Shown: positions 6,874 through 15,538 of the stretch, in pieces
Layout: every line of letters begins with the position of its first letter
Position numbering within the stretch: position 1 is the first letter of the stretch
IMG/VR virus record: IMGVR_UViG_3300029787_000159
Coordinates: 1 to 35,949 of that record
DNA from: a virus
Strand: one strand, 5' to 3'
DNA: 35,949 nucleotides
The notes under the pieces: generated by a model
What the model was told of the DNA's origin: nothing
What the model saw: only the letters and a program-made list of their open reading frames with translations
The model's database searches: none
Made by a program: the position numbers and the translations under genes

Positions 6874-8045
6874 AGCTTTATCTCGTTTAAATTATAATAG
6901 TCTTTTCCAGCCCGTAAATTAGCGACATAGCCATCTTCAAAAACATCACGAATCCCAATCACAATATCGCGATCTTTATCAGCATAATCAATGACTATCT
7001 CATCGTGAACAATGTGAGAAATAAATGACTTTTTACCCTCAAGCATTTTGTCTATTAAAACAGCTTTTTCCAATACACGATCCGCGGTTGTGCTTTGTAT
7101 TAAATAGTTCAATGCCTTCCTCTGCTCCACCTTGATTTTACGACCATATGGTGTATGAATATACCCGTCTTTATAATGTTTGTCAAGAACTTTTTCACGA
7201 TCATAATATTCTGATTCAATATCGTTTGATTCTGGATTATAGAGCCACGCAAAAAAATACAATTTGGCTTCTTCACGCGTCATTTGCATATCTTTAATAA
7301 CGTTCTGAACGTTCCATTCATGAATGTCATATTCGGGCTGATCTTGTCCACATAAATCTAGCAGTGTGCGAATTTCAGCGCCGTTATAATCAAGGCTCAT
7401 CATCAAATCATTATGGGGCTTGATTATGCGCCGCAAATCCTTTTTTAATGTAAGCACGGGAAAGGACTCTGGATGTGTTGTTAACCTTCCTGTGATTGTT
7501 CCGAACATGTTGTAATCGATACGGTTATAATTCTTGGTTAGCTCTTGAATTTTTTGGCGATTCATCGATGAATAAAATAAGTGTTTACAATCTTCGCTGT
7601 TGAGATTAAGCTTCTGGTAGCGAATTTTGTGAAGCAGCTTATATACTGAATCTAAGTGATCATAATTATTTGGTTTTTCATAAGTTTCAAATACATGCTC
7701 TGTAATCTTGTTTTTGATTTCGCAGAACTGAGTAAGAAAATCGTGCGGTATTAAATCAAACACGCAATGATCGGCCATATTAACTTTGGCAATTTTAAAA
7801 GACTTCAAATAAGCCTTCATTTTTCTAATTGTAGCCTGAAGTTCATTACATAAATCTTCTGGGCAGCAATCGGCAATATTACGCCCTCCCGCACGTATCC
7901 AGGCATACTCTATCGCTGGGTCCGTAATAGAGGCACTATAGCGCCATGTTTTTGTTAAATTATCTGGAAAATTATCAAACGACAGCTTGCCATCTGTATA
8001 AATTCCAACACATTCTGACTTATCGTCAAGCGCTTGGAATATCAA
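6870..8045 (-). CDS. Short family A DNA polymerase (no proofreading domain)
   Basis: 391-aa replicative DNA polymerase candidate. Family A motifs: FGTITGRLTT (181-190), motif A LDYNGAEIRTL (catalytic D219, E224), a fingers-helix region with MTREEAKLYFFAWLY (255-269; K261 replaces the usual RxxxK), HTPYGRK (297-303), NYLIQSTTADRVL (313-325) and motif C IVHDEIV (HDE 347-349). Pol I-type phage enzymes usually have 600 residues or more. Here only ~180 residues precede the TGR motif, and the DxE exonuclease motifs are not visible. The TTG start at 8045 overlaps the previous stop (TTGA) and has GGAGGTGG six bases upstream. T4 relatives normally carry a family B enzyme. Confidence 0.88.
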   Translation of the reverse strand: MIFQALDDKSECVGIYTDGKLSFDNFPDNLTKTWRYSASITDPAIEYAWIRAGGRNIADCCPEDLCNELQATIRKMKAYLKSFKIAKVNMADHCVFDLIPHDFLTQFCEIKNKITEHVFETYEKPNNYDHLDSVYKLLHKIRYQKLNLNSEDCKHLFYSSMNRQKIQELTKNYNRIDYNMFGTITGRLTTHPESFPVLTLKKDLRRIIKPHNDLMMSLDYNGAEIRTLLDLCGQDQPEYDIHEWNVQNVIKDMQMTREEAKLYFFAWLYNPESNDIESEYYDREKVLDKHYKDGYIHTPYGRKIKVEQRKALNYLIQSTTADRVLEKAVLIDKMLEGKKSFISHIVHDEIVIDYADKDRDIVIGIRDVFEDGYVANLRAGKDYYNLNEIKL

Positions 8046-9334
8046 TAACCACCTCCACCAGCGGCGCCTGTATCAATAGTAATGGCTGGGATTCTTTCAT
8101 CTTCAAAAGCTTTTCGTAAAAACGCATCATAATGTTTTCTATGATAATCGAAAGAGCCGTTTTTGTCAATAGTGGATGATATAATTTTTTCAAAAATTGT
8201 TAACGGCGCTGACAATCCACCCTTAGACTCGCGTAACCTTAAGCAATCTTTTATTAATTTTTCTCTCTCATTATCTGGCATTTCCGGCTTTTGTTCATGG
8301 ATCCGCATTCTCATATAAAATCTTAATAAGCTTTCTTCTGAAATATCGTCAAAAAATGTTAGCTTGGTATATTTTTTTGGTCTTTTAGTTGTTTGCACAA
8401 TTTTTCCATTATCGCAATGTTTTCTTTCAAGATATTGAGGACTTACACATAGGTTATAAAGGTGTAAAATGTCATCAATTATTGTTGAAAGGTATGTATT
8501 AGTTGCAAAAGAGTAGCCTAATTCTATTAAAGGATATCCTCCTATATATATTGAAACATCTTTGTTAGCTTCTGTAATCATTATATCTGAATTAATATCA
8601 GCGACTAATCGCCAAGGGTACCTCTTATCTATCATAAAACCATAAGAATTACATGCATTTACAAAGTACGCCCAATTTCGGTTATGTATAAAATTTTCAA
8701 CCTTAGCAAGATCGTTAGAGTATCTTAAATCTGCAATTTCAATCGCTAATCCTGTGCACATTATATCACAAAATCTACTTTTAATAAAGCTTGGATATGT
8801 AAAAGGCACTTCTGATACAGTTTTAAATATTTCATTTTCTAAAACGGTTAAAAACTGCGTCATATTTGTTAAATTTTCCGGTCGAACTGAGGACTTAATT
8901 GAAAGCGCAATTTCTTCAAAGTAGGTTTCCTTGTAATTTCTGTAACGCGTTAATGGACTGTCATAGCCCTTGTGAACAGATAAATTTGATAAGTATTTTT
9001 CGTTTGGTGAAATTTTTTCCTGCATAGCATCTTTATCAAATTGCGCTGCCATTGCTTCAAAGACCCTAACTACAAAATTGAAAGCTCTTTGGGGTCGTTC
9101 TTTGCTTTTACTCTTTTTAAAAACACCTAAGTTTCTTGGATTGATCATTGAAACTGGTATGTGATCCATATTCATTCTTCCATAAAATATAAATTCTCCA
9201 TAATTAAAATTTTTAACATTTAAAGCTGATTGTTCACTAACCATTTTTTCGTATACTGCTTTTTTGTAAAAAACATCATGCGTCCGGTCAAAATTATTTT
9301 GTATTAATCGAAGTTGATTGTCGTTCTCTATCAT
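8042..9334 (-). CDS. Unknown 430-aa protein coupled to the polymerase
   Basis: I do not recognise a domain with certainty. The protein is rich in Asn, Tyr and Phe, with no signal peptide or membrane segment. A central stretch (YGFMIDKRYPWRLVADINSD, then a helical region) resembles conserved uncharacterised phage proteins that I associate with virions, but this is a recollection only. The C-terminus is TIDTGAAGGGGY, and its Gly codons form the GGAGGTGG Shine-Dalgarno of the polymerase gene. The ATG at 9334 follows AAGGAG by six bases. It lies between the baseplate genes and the polymerase, so it may be either a virion component or a replication partner. Confidence 0.75.
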   Translation of the reverse strand: MIENDNQLRLIQNNFDRTHDVFYKKAVYEKMVSEQSALNVKNFNYGEFIFYGRMNMDHIPVSMINPRNLGVFKKSKSKERPQRAFNFVVRVFEAMAAQFDKDAMQEKISPNEKYLSNLSVHKGYDSPLTRYRNYKETYFEEIALSIKSSVRPENLTNMTQFLTVLENEIFKTVSEVPFTYPSFIKSRFCDIMCTGLAIEIADLRYSNDLAKVENFIHNRNWAYFVNACNSYGFMIDKRYPWRLVADINSDIMITEANKDVSIYIGGYPLIELGYSFATNTYLSTIIDDILHLYNLCVSPQYLERKHCDNGKIVQTTKRPKKYTKLTFFDDISEESLLRFYMRMRIHEQKPEMPDNEREKLIKDCLRLRESKGGLSAPLTIFEKIISSTIDKNGSFDYHRKHYDAFLRKAFEDERIPAITIDTGAAGGGGY

Positions 9335-9367
9335 GTTTAACTCCTTTTTGAAAAACTATTGCGTGCC

Positions 9368-12300
9368 CTAATCGCGCCTTCTGGTTGCAGCGGAAATTCT
9401 GTCCAAGAATCGACTACAGTCAATGCCAGTTTCATCTTCAGTTCCATAATATTCATCGACTGTCTCGTTATTGGCACTTTCTCTCTCATAAAGTTGATTG
9501 ACCCACTTTGCCTCAATTGTGCTTTTAGCTGTGCCGGGGCCAAATATGTGGGTTGAGCGAATGATCATATAATACCCACCAACACCATATTTTGTTAAAT
9601 CATAATCAGAACCCTCAATGTTTCCTAAACTGGGTGAATAGCCAAATGGGTCAACAAAAATATAGCTTCCAGGAAAAGTGTTTGTGTTAGCATAGCCCTC
9701 TATTTTAGCATCATAAACGACGCGTAATTGCTCCAGGCCTTGATATCCTTGTTGTTCAAATCTGACTTCTTGTAGTCCAGGGGTGCTAGTTTTGCTCAAT
9801 TTGATGTCTTTCACAAGGCCCCTATCTCTACCAATTTGATAATGATAAATGCCAATTCCCTCGTCAGCCGCTTTGTTACCTCTTAATGTGTTGGCTGGAA
9901 AAGTTTGGCCAACAAAGTAGACCATATAATTAACTTCATCTCGTGCAGCAGTTCTTACTCGTGCAGATGGAGTACCCTTATCTCTTAAAAGTGGTCTTTC
10001 AAGAACAGTGTTGTCATCAACGTATGTGCGTACTATTCCATTATTTTGATATGCCACAGTTATTGGATCTTTGACAAAACCCCCCTCAATATTACGACTA
10101 GGGTTATTTCTATATTCTATGTCTTGAGGTCCCGTAATTGATGCTTGATTTAATCTTACAAATTGTTTTATATTGTATGAAAAGCATAAATTATTATTTA
10201 AAAACTTATTAATTAGATCATTAATTAAATCGTTCATAAAACCGGATAATGAGTAAAAAACTTCTTCTTTTGCTAACATAGTACTTGTTAGCCACTCAAA
10301 AAAGTATTTAACAGATATGGGAATGTCTCCCAAGTTAACAAACCCATTATCTCCTTGCGGGTTTGTTAGTTCTAATGGTCCCAATATAATTCTAATTTTG
10401 CGGAATATTTTTTCATAATCTCTGTATTCCTCAAGCTTGGATTCCAAATCATCATGGTTTATGGCCCCTGCTGCTGCACGGTTTCGTGAGGCCGCTCTTA
10501 ATTCTTCGTGAATCTCAATTAATTCCTCTTCGATATTTGCCAACAAAGTGTCAACAAGATCCGATATATAAAAATATGATAATACTGCTTTTTTGGGATT
10601 TAAGTGAACTAGTGCGGAGGCGACGGCTCTGTGGTTTTCTGCCCAATCATCAGCTCTATTTCTTTGCCTGTAAACATCCATTGAATCGCTTATCGCACCA
10701 CGAAGGTTTTCAACATATGTGCCCTGGGTATCATCGAGGATCCCTATTTGTCTACCCACGCTCTCTTTCAAAGATCCCATGCCCTCAAATTGACCAATTG
10801 TGGTTTGTTCAGAAAAAGGACCTAAACTTACAAAATCTTTAATTGCTTCAGTGCTAATGTTGATATAATAGATTCTATCAAGTCTTATCATTTTGTCCAT
10901 AAGTGTTGAAATTGCTTCAGCTAAATCGTCGTCTGCTTGGATTGCATATTGTTTTTTAATCTCCTCTAGCGCCGTATTTGCGTCTCTGTCGCACTTCTCT
11001 TGATAATATTCCATAGTCAACTCTCTCATAATACGACGAGCAGATATTTCAGCATTTGAAAACACATTAAATTGAGCCTGATCATAAAATTCTTCAATCC
11101 AGGCAAGATAATCTATGTTAAAATTAACACGGCCCAGCTCATCAATTTCAAAATCATGTACAGTGGGGACTAAATTAAGAGTTACAATTGTGTCGAACAA
11201 TGACTCTCTTAAGCTGTTTGCTTCAGACTCACTAAGATTCATCCTTTGTAATATTGCATTGTCTGGCGGGCTCCACCCGACCATTGCTTTAAGTCGAAAA
11301 TTTAACTTTGAAAGTTCAATATTTTCTCTAACAACCTCTCTCATTTGGCCGCTATCATTATTAAATGTTTTAAGAGCTAGATCCACATAACGATAGCGAT
11401 TTCCACCTGGGCTTGTTCTTTCGATTAGAAGCTCATCAAAGGTATTGGAAAATATCTTTAAAGTGCCCTTAATGCTTTTCTTAATTCCGAATGGATTATT
11501 TCCGTCGTAAGTAAACCTAAATTCTTTAAGACCAACACCTGTATTTCTTAGTCGATTGTTTTTAAACAAATAAGCTTCTGTGCCGCCGAGTGAATCAGGA
11601 CCATCGCGAACGGAATTAAATGTAATTTCTGTATCAGATTCGTTACCATTTTCGTCGTATTCAACTTTAAAAAGTCGAACATATGGTTGAAGAAGGGATA
11701 AAACATTGTGCGGTATATTCATAAGTGGCGTTTGAAATTGACTCATGAGCAACTTGTTTATAAATCCATACGGATCACCGTCTATCAATAGTGAGGCATT
11801 ATATTCTTGGACCCCATATTTTTCTGCGTAGTCTGCTGTATACCCAACATAAGGTAATAATTTTTTTATTTTTAGAGAATCGGTTCTTGTGTTTCCATGC
11901 GCATCTTCCATAGTGTCATCGAAATAGTTTCGGAGTTCCTCATGATCTGATAGATATGTAGGAACATCAACCTCAAATCCCCTGTCTCCCCAGGCGTGAT
12001 TTCCAGGGTAGGGCATAAGCCAAGATCGTTTATAAACATCAATATATTCTTTTTTAAATGATGCAATTTGCTGCACAAAACTTAATAAATAACACTGCTC
12101 TTTAAAAAATAGTTTATCTGGATTTCGCGTATAGTGCAAGTTTAATAAACGATCGTGATCGGCAATTAATTGGTTTAGATCAGTTAAAATATATTCTTGT
12201 TGTTGGCGAACACCCTCCCCAACATCAATCGTGAGCACAGTGCTGTATCTATCTGCGATTGCTTGTAGTTCAGCTGCAATCGCATCTAGTTCAGCTTCTA

Positions 12301-13864
12301 CATTGTTTTCCCATTCATCCCTAATACATCGTAATGCTCGCAAACATCTTCCTTTTTCCGCCTGCACATCTGATAAAAAATTTCTTATGGCAAGAAAATT
12401 CGGTTGGTCAAGGCCCTCAAGTGGCAGAGCCTCAAGGAGACCTAAAATTTCAAATGCTTTACTAAAAATCCAATTATCTTCATTTAAAAGAGCGCGTCTT
12501 TTGATCACACCACCTCGTCCGCCCCCCACATCCCAAGTACGAAACATGTTGGTTTGAAATATGGTTCGAACCCTGTCTAGATCCCAGGTTGGGCCGTCGG
12601 CGGTTCGAGTCGCTTCTGGATCGGCCCATCCTCGCTCTAATACGAAAAGATTTTGATCATCAAAAAGGCTGTATCGGTCAGTGGCAAGTTTTAAAATATT
12701 TTCCAAAGTAGTAAGGCCTCTATCTGTGCTAGTTTGATAGCCCGTTAAGCTTTCGGCATCAAATGAACCAAGCCAATAGCATTGGCCACTAATTATTGAA
12801 ACATAATAATTAAGAAGGTTTTTATAACATACTGCTTTAACTAAATCCATATCCCAACCGTGCGTTGATTGAGTCCAAGATAAATTGTCGCGACCCGTCC
12901 CGACAATGCCTCCGGCGCCGGGGCCGGAGCCGGTGTCGTCAATATCAGGGTTAGCCGTGGCGCCTGGAGCCAATGGAGCAAAAACACTCCAGCCTTCACT
13001 CACTCCTTTGGTGGCGCCGCGTTGACCGCCCCATAAATAACCGTCTGAATCTCTTGCATCGGCCACTTCAGGTTGAGGGTACCCCTTATCTGTAAAATGC
13101 TGATATCTATCAGCATCATTTGCTGCGTTATAAATTACACCGTATGGATAAAAATAACCGCCACTTTCTTCAAGTGAATATATTTCAGCATATCCATAAC
13201 TTAACGATCCACCAGTGGGTGCACCAGCGGACCAACCGCCGGTTCTAGTCCAGGTAGCGTACTGTCTGTAATTAATATATCCTGGAATAACAAAGTCATC
13301 ATCAAGGGCCCAAGTTAAGCCATCTTCCGGAGGGGGAGCGGTGCCATTCCACAGGGTTCTGCCATCTGATCTGGCGTCTGGGCCGCGGCCCTCAACATAT
13401 CCACTTCCTGCAACAAACATATCAGACGCTTTTAAAAAACTTTGATAGCCGGTGGTTGTAAACTGTAATATGTTTCTTTTGCTCCAATCAGAAGGATCCA
13501 ATCCATGGTGAGCTTCGTATATCATGTTTGAGGTAGCGGCACGGTGACCGTAGCTCGTGACGCCACCATAGTTACTCATCAATTGAGTATTTGCCCGAAG
13601 CTCTTCGCAAAATTCTATCAAATCGTTAGCAGCTTCAGCAAAAGTTCTAGCACAAGCCTCAATTCCAGGACGAGCATTTGCAAAGGCAGCTTCGAGCCTT
13701 TGATGGACATGCAAGCCATTTACTTCTCTATTAAAATTATCCAATGCCGTTGATTGCTCAGCGGACATGAATGTTCCTACAGGATTAGTAACATACCAAG
13801 TATAGCCACCAATTGCGGTGGCGCCTACTGTGACAGCCCAGGCTACTGCTAATGGAAGTGCCAT
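9368..13864 (-). CDS. Giant virion protein, probable baseplate/hub component
   Basis: 1498 aa. Residues 1-28 are a hydrophobic segment (MALPLAVAWAVTVGATAIGG), unusual for a baseplate protein. A Gly/Tyr/Trp-rich region follows (about 150-340), then long helical, charged stretches (about 430-1200) of coiled-coil character. The C-terminal ~200 residues are beta-rich, with DIKLSKTSTPGLQEVRFEQQ, PGSYIFVDPFGYSP, and GYYMIIRSTHIFGPGTAKST. That last pattern I associate with hub/tail-tip proteins of marine myophages. No lysozyme or peptidase motif was seen. The ATG at 13864 follows GGGAG by eight bases and overlaps closely with the LysM-like gene. Position after the tape measure and LysM-like protein supports a baseplate role. 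Confidence 0.65.
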   Translation of the reverse strand: MALPLAVAWAVTVGATAIGGYTWYVTNPVGTFMSAEQSTALDNFNREVNGLHVHQRLEAAFANARPGIEACARTFAEAANDLIEFCEELRANTQLMSNYGGVTSYGHRAATSNMIYEAHHGLDPSDWSKRNILQFTTTGYQSFLKASDMFVAGSGYVEGRGPDARSDGRTLWNGTAPPPEDGLTWALDDDFVIPGYINYRQYATWTRTGGWSAGAPTGGSLSYGYAEIYSLEESGGYFYPYGVIYNAANDADRYQHFTDKGYPQPEVADARDSDGYLWGGQRGATKGVSEGWSVFAPLAPGATANPDIDDTGSGPGAGGIVGTGRDNLSWTQSTHGWDMDLVKAVCYKNLLNYYVSIISGQCYWLGSFDAESLTGYQTSTDRGLTTLENILKLATDRYSLFDDQNLFVLERGWADPEATRTADGPTWDLDRVRTIFQTNMFRTWDVGGGRGGVIKRRALLNEDNWIFSKAFEILGLLEALPLEGLDQPNFLAIRNFLSDVQAEKGRCLRALRCIRDEWENNVEAELDAIAAELQAIADRYSTVLTIDVGEGVRQQQEYILTDLNQLIADHDRLLNLHYTRNPDKLFFKEQCYLLSFVQQIASFKKEYIDVYKRSWLMPYPGNHAWGDRGFEVDVPTYLSDHEELRNYFDDTMEDAHGNTRTDSLKIKKLLPYVGYTADYAEKYGVQEYNASLLIDGDPYGFINKLLMSQFQTPLMNIPHNVLSLLQPYVRLFKVEYDENGNESDTEITFNSVRDGPDSLGGTEAYLFKNNRLRNTGVGLKEFRFTYDGNNPFGIKKSIKGTLKIFSNTFDELLIERTSPGGNRYRYVDLALKTFNNDSGQMREVVRENIELSKLNFRLKAMVGWSPPDNAILQRMNLSESEANSLRESLFDTIVTLNLVPTVHDFEIDELGRVNFNIDYLAWIEEFYDQAQFNVFSNAEISARRIMRELTMEYYQEKCDRDANTALEEIKKQYAIQADDDLAEAISTLMDKMIRLDRIYYINISTEAIKDFVSLGPFSEQTTIGQFEGMGSLKESVGRQIGILDDTQGTYVENLRGAISDSMDVYRQRNRADDWAENHRAVASALVHLNPKKAVLSYFYISDLVDTLLANIEEELIEIHEELRAASRNRAAAGAINHDDLESKLEEYRDYEKIFRKIRIILGPLELTNPQGDNGFVNLGDIPISVKYFFEWLTSTMLAKEEVFYSLSGFMNDLINDLINKFLNNNLCFSYNIKQFVRLNQASITGPQDIEYRNNPSRNIEGGFVKDPITVAYQNNGIVRTYVDDNTVLERPLLRDKGTPSARVRTAARDEVNYMVYFVGQTFPANTLRGNKAADEGIGIYHYQIGRDRGLVKDIKLSKTSTPGLQEVRFEQQGYQGLEQLRVVYDAKIEGYANTNTFPGSYIFVDPFGYSPSLGNIEGSDYDLTKYGVGGYYMIIRSTHIFGPGTAKSTIEAKWVNQLYERESANNETVDEYYGTEDETGIDCSRFLDRISAATRRRD

Positions 13865-13865
13865 T

Positions 13866-14207
13866 TTAGTAGCTCCCTAATACTTCTAATGCTGTTTCTA
13901 AGTTTAGTGGAATAACTATTACATCTCCCGGCCTAACATGGCCCTCTGTAGGTCTTGCATTCCACCATGCTATTACCCACCAATATGTGGTAGAATTATA
14001 ATATTGTTTTGAAAGATTGTAATACCGGTCACCGTAACTCCAAACATGATTTGTAGTTGCCACAGATGCGCGTTCAAATACAGATGGATTTTTTAAATAT
14101 GGAGTAGCGTAGTGCTCAATCGCACCGTTGTTGTCGCGCATTTTTCTCAAAAATTTATAAAATCTTAATTTATTTGTTAATACTTTTTGGCCTTTATATC
14201 TTGGCAT
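13866..14207 (-). CDS. LysM-like baseplate wedge protein (gp53-like)
   Basis: 113 aa. A basic N-terminus (MPRYKGQKVLTNKLRFYKFLRKMR) leads into a LysM-like module: WSYGDRYYNLSKQYYNSTTYWWVIAWWN, then RPGDVIVIPL. That is the usual 'GDTLxxIAxxxY...W..I...N......pG..l.IP' pattern with added aromatics. Phage tail proteins with a LysM domain, such as T4 gp53, are baseplate wedge or hub parts; here the neighbours (tape measure, hub candidates) agree. The ATG at 14207 follows AGGAAG, which overlaps the preceding stop. Peptidoglycan binding is possible but the domain often has only a structural role in baseplates. Confidence 0.8.
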   Translation of the reverse strand: MPRYKGQKVLTNKLRFYKFLRKMRDNNGAIEHYATPYLKNPSVFERASVATTNHVWSYGDRYYNLSKQYYNSTTYWWVIAWWNARPTEGHVRPGDVIVIPLNLETALEVLGSY

Positions 14208-14219
14208 TTTTTAACTTCC

Positions 14220-15494
14220 TTAATCTAGATGGCTGGGGCGGGGATTGGGTACATTGGGGCCATATGATATGCCTTCTTCTATTAGGTCACCATAAGCCTC
14301 ATAAAATCTGGGTGGTGGACTTCTGCCAGTTGTGCCCAGAGGAATTGAGGCATAGTAAGCACGCTCAGAGCGGTAGCTATAGATCCTCTCTGCGCGAATT
14401 TGTTGAGCCAGAAGTGACGCCGCTTGAGCCTCCTGGCGATCACGTTCGGTTGCAGCAGCAGCTTCTGCACCTCGACGCTCACTGCGATTTGTTCTAAAAT
14501 CTTGAACCATCGTTCTGAAAAAACCTGCTTGTTGCTGTTCCTCTATGGCTTGTTGTGCTGCTTCCTCCTCTGCGCGCTCAGCATCAGCTCTAGTTTGGTT
14601 CGCAGCTACACGGTCTTGATTAGCCGCGGTTATCGAGCCTGGCATATCAATGTTATATTGGCTATAATTTGTTTCGTAGCGGCCACCTGAGCCCTTAATT
14701 CGGCCGGGATTAACCTCATGTATAATGGTAAAATCAATAGTAATATCAAACTGTTTTGCAATGTAATTCGAGGTCTCGAAGGGATCTTCATAGCCTTCAA
14801 AAACACCTATATCGGCGTTTTCAAGATTATAATTTATTTGCATATTTTTAATTATAGCCAAGGCGCCTTTATGCCAAATTGACGTGGTATCAGAATCGAA
14901 AAGCTCAGAATACGTATTCAAACTTGAATTACGGGCCGTGCTCTGGGTTCCGCTGTTGAGGTATGGGGAATTAATCGGATCAGTACTGAGAGTGGCACTA
15001 GTATTAATTATGGTGGGATTGAGAACGCTGATTCTCACCAATGGGCTCGATGAAATTGTTAAAGCATCATTGTGAGATTCATAATTTGGATATAAGCAAG
15101 CTCTTAGCTGTTCAATGCTGTTCATTGCCAAAAAAGCCTCTGACGGCGTTGCACACGGTATTTTAAAGCCTAATGTGCAATTTCTTGTTGTTTGTTTAAA
15201 CATTTGTATAGGATCTGCTCTACCAAAAACTGTTTCTGTGGCCCAATCACAGCTAAAACTTTCATTAAAAGCAGTAATATAAGCTTTGAAGCTTGCCATA
15301 TGTCGAGAGCCTAGGCTATTGATCTCGATGAGGGCGCCCTGAAAGGCCATTCGATCGCTTAAATCGACAAAATTATTCATTTTTATTTTATCAGAGCTAA
15401 GCACATGAGTACTTCCGATATAGCCAGCCTGAGCATCATTTCCTCGTAGATCCTCAGAAAGCGCCTCGTCGTGAATATTATAGTTGTTGGGCAT
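14220..15494 (-). CDS. Baseplate/tail-tube-associated structural protein
   Basis: 424 aa. The N-terminal ~270 residues are beta-rich: FQGALIEINSLGSRHMASFKA, then SFSCDWATETVFGRADPIQMF and TRNCTLGFKIPCATPSEAFLAM, ending with FDITIDFTIIHEVNPG. This layout resembles tube-like baseplate proteins that start the tail tube. Residues ~285-390 are a long Ala/Glu/Arg/Gln-rich helix, probably coiled coil (RADAERAEEEAAQQAIEEQQ). A short tail, PPPRFYEAYGDLIEEG, ends it. The ATG at 15494 follows AAAGGA. It lies directly after the tape measure gene, where hub and tube-initiator genes usually sit. I cannot assign a T4 gene number. Confidence 0.7.
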   Translation of the reverse strand: MPNNYNIHDEALSEDLRGNDAQAGYIGSTHVLSSDKIKMNNFVDLSDRMAFQGALIEINSLGSRHMASFKAYITAFNESFSCDWATETVFGRADPIQMFKQTTRNCTLGFKIPCATPSEAFLAMNSIEQLRACLYPNYESHNDALTISSSPLVRISVLNPTIINTSATLSTDPINSPYLNSGTQSTARNSSLNTYSELFDSDTTSIWHKGALAIIKNMQINYNLENADIGVFEGYEDPFETSNYIAKQFDITIDFTIIHEVNPGRIKGSGGRYETNYSQYNIDMPGSITAANQDRVAANQTRADAERAEEEAAQQAIEEQQQAGFFRTMVQDFRTNRSERRGAEAAAATERDRQEAQAASLLAQQIRAERIYSYRSERAYYASIPLGTTGRSPPPRFYEAYGDLIEEGISYGPNVPNPRPSHLD

Positions 15495-15538
15495 TATTTT
15501 TTTTCCTTTGTTTTGTTAATTTAAATTTATAAATCATA

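Noticed and set aside
15515-15532. AT-rich palindrome with TATAAATT before the 424-aa baseplate gene
   Set aside because: It could be a promoter variant, but it does not share ACTATTTA and AT-rich leaders are common here; too weak to annotate.
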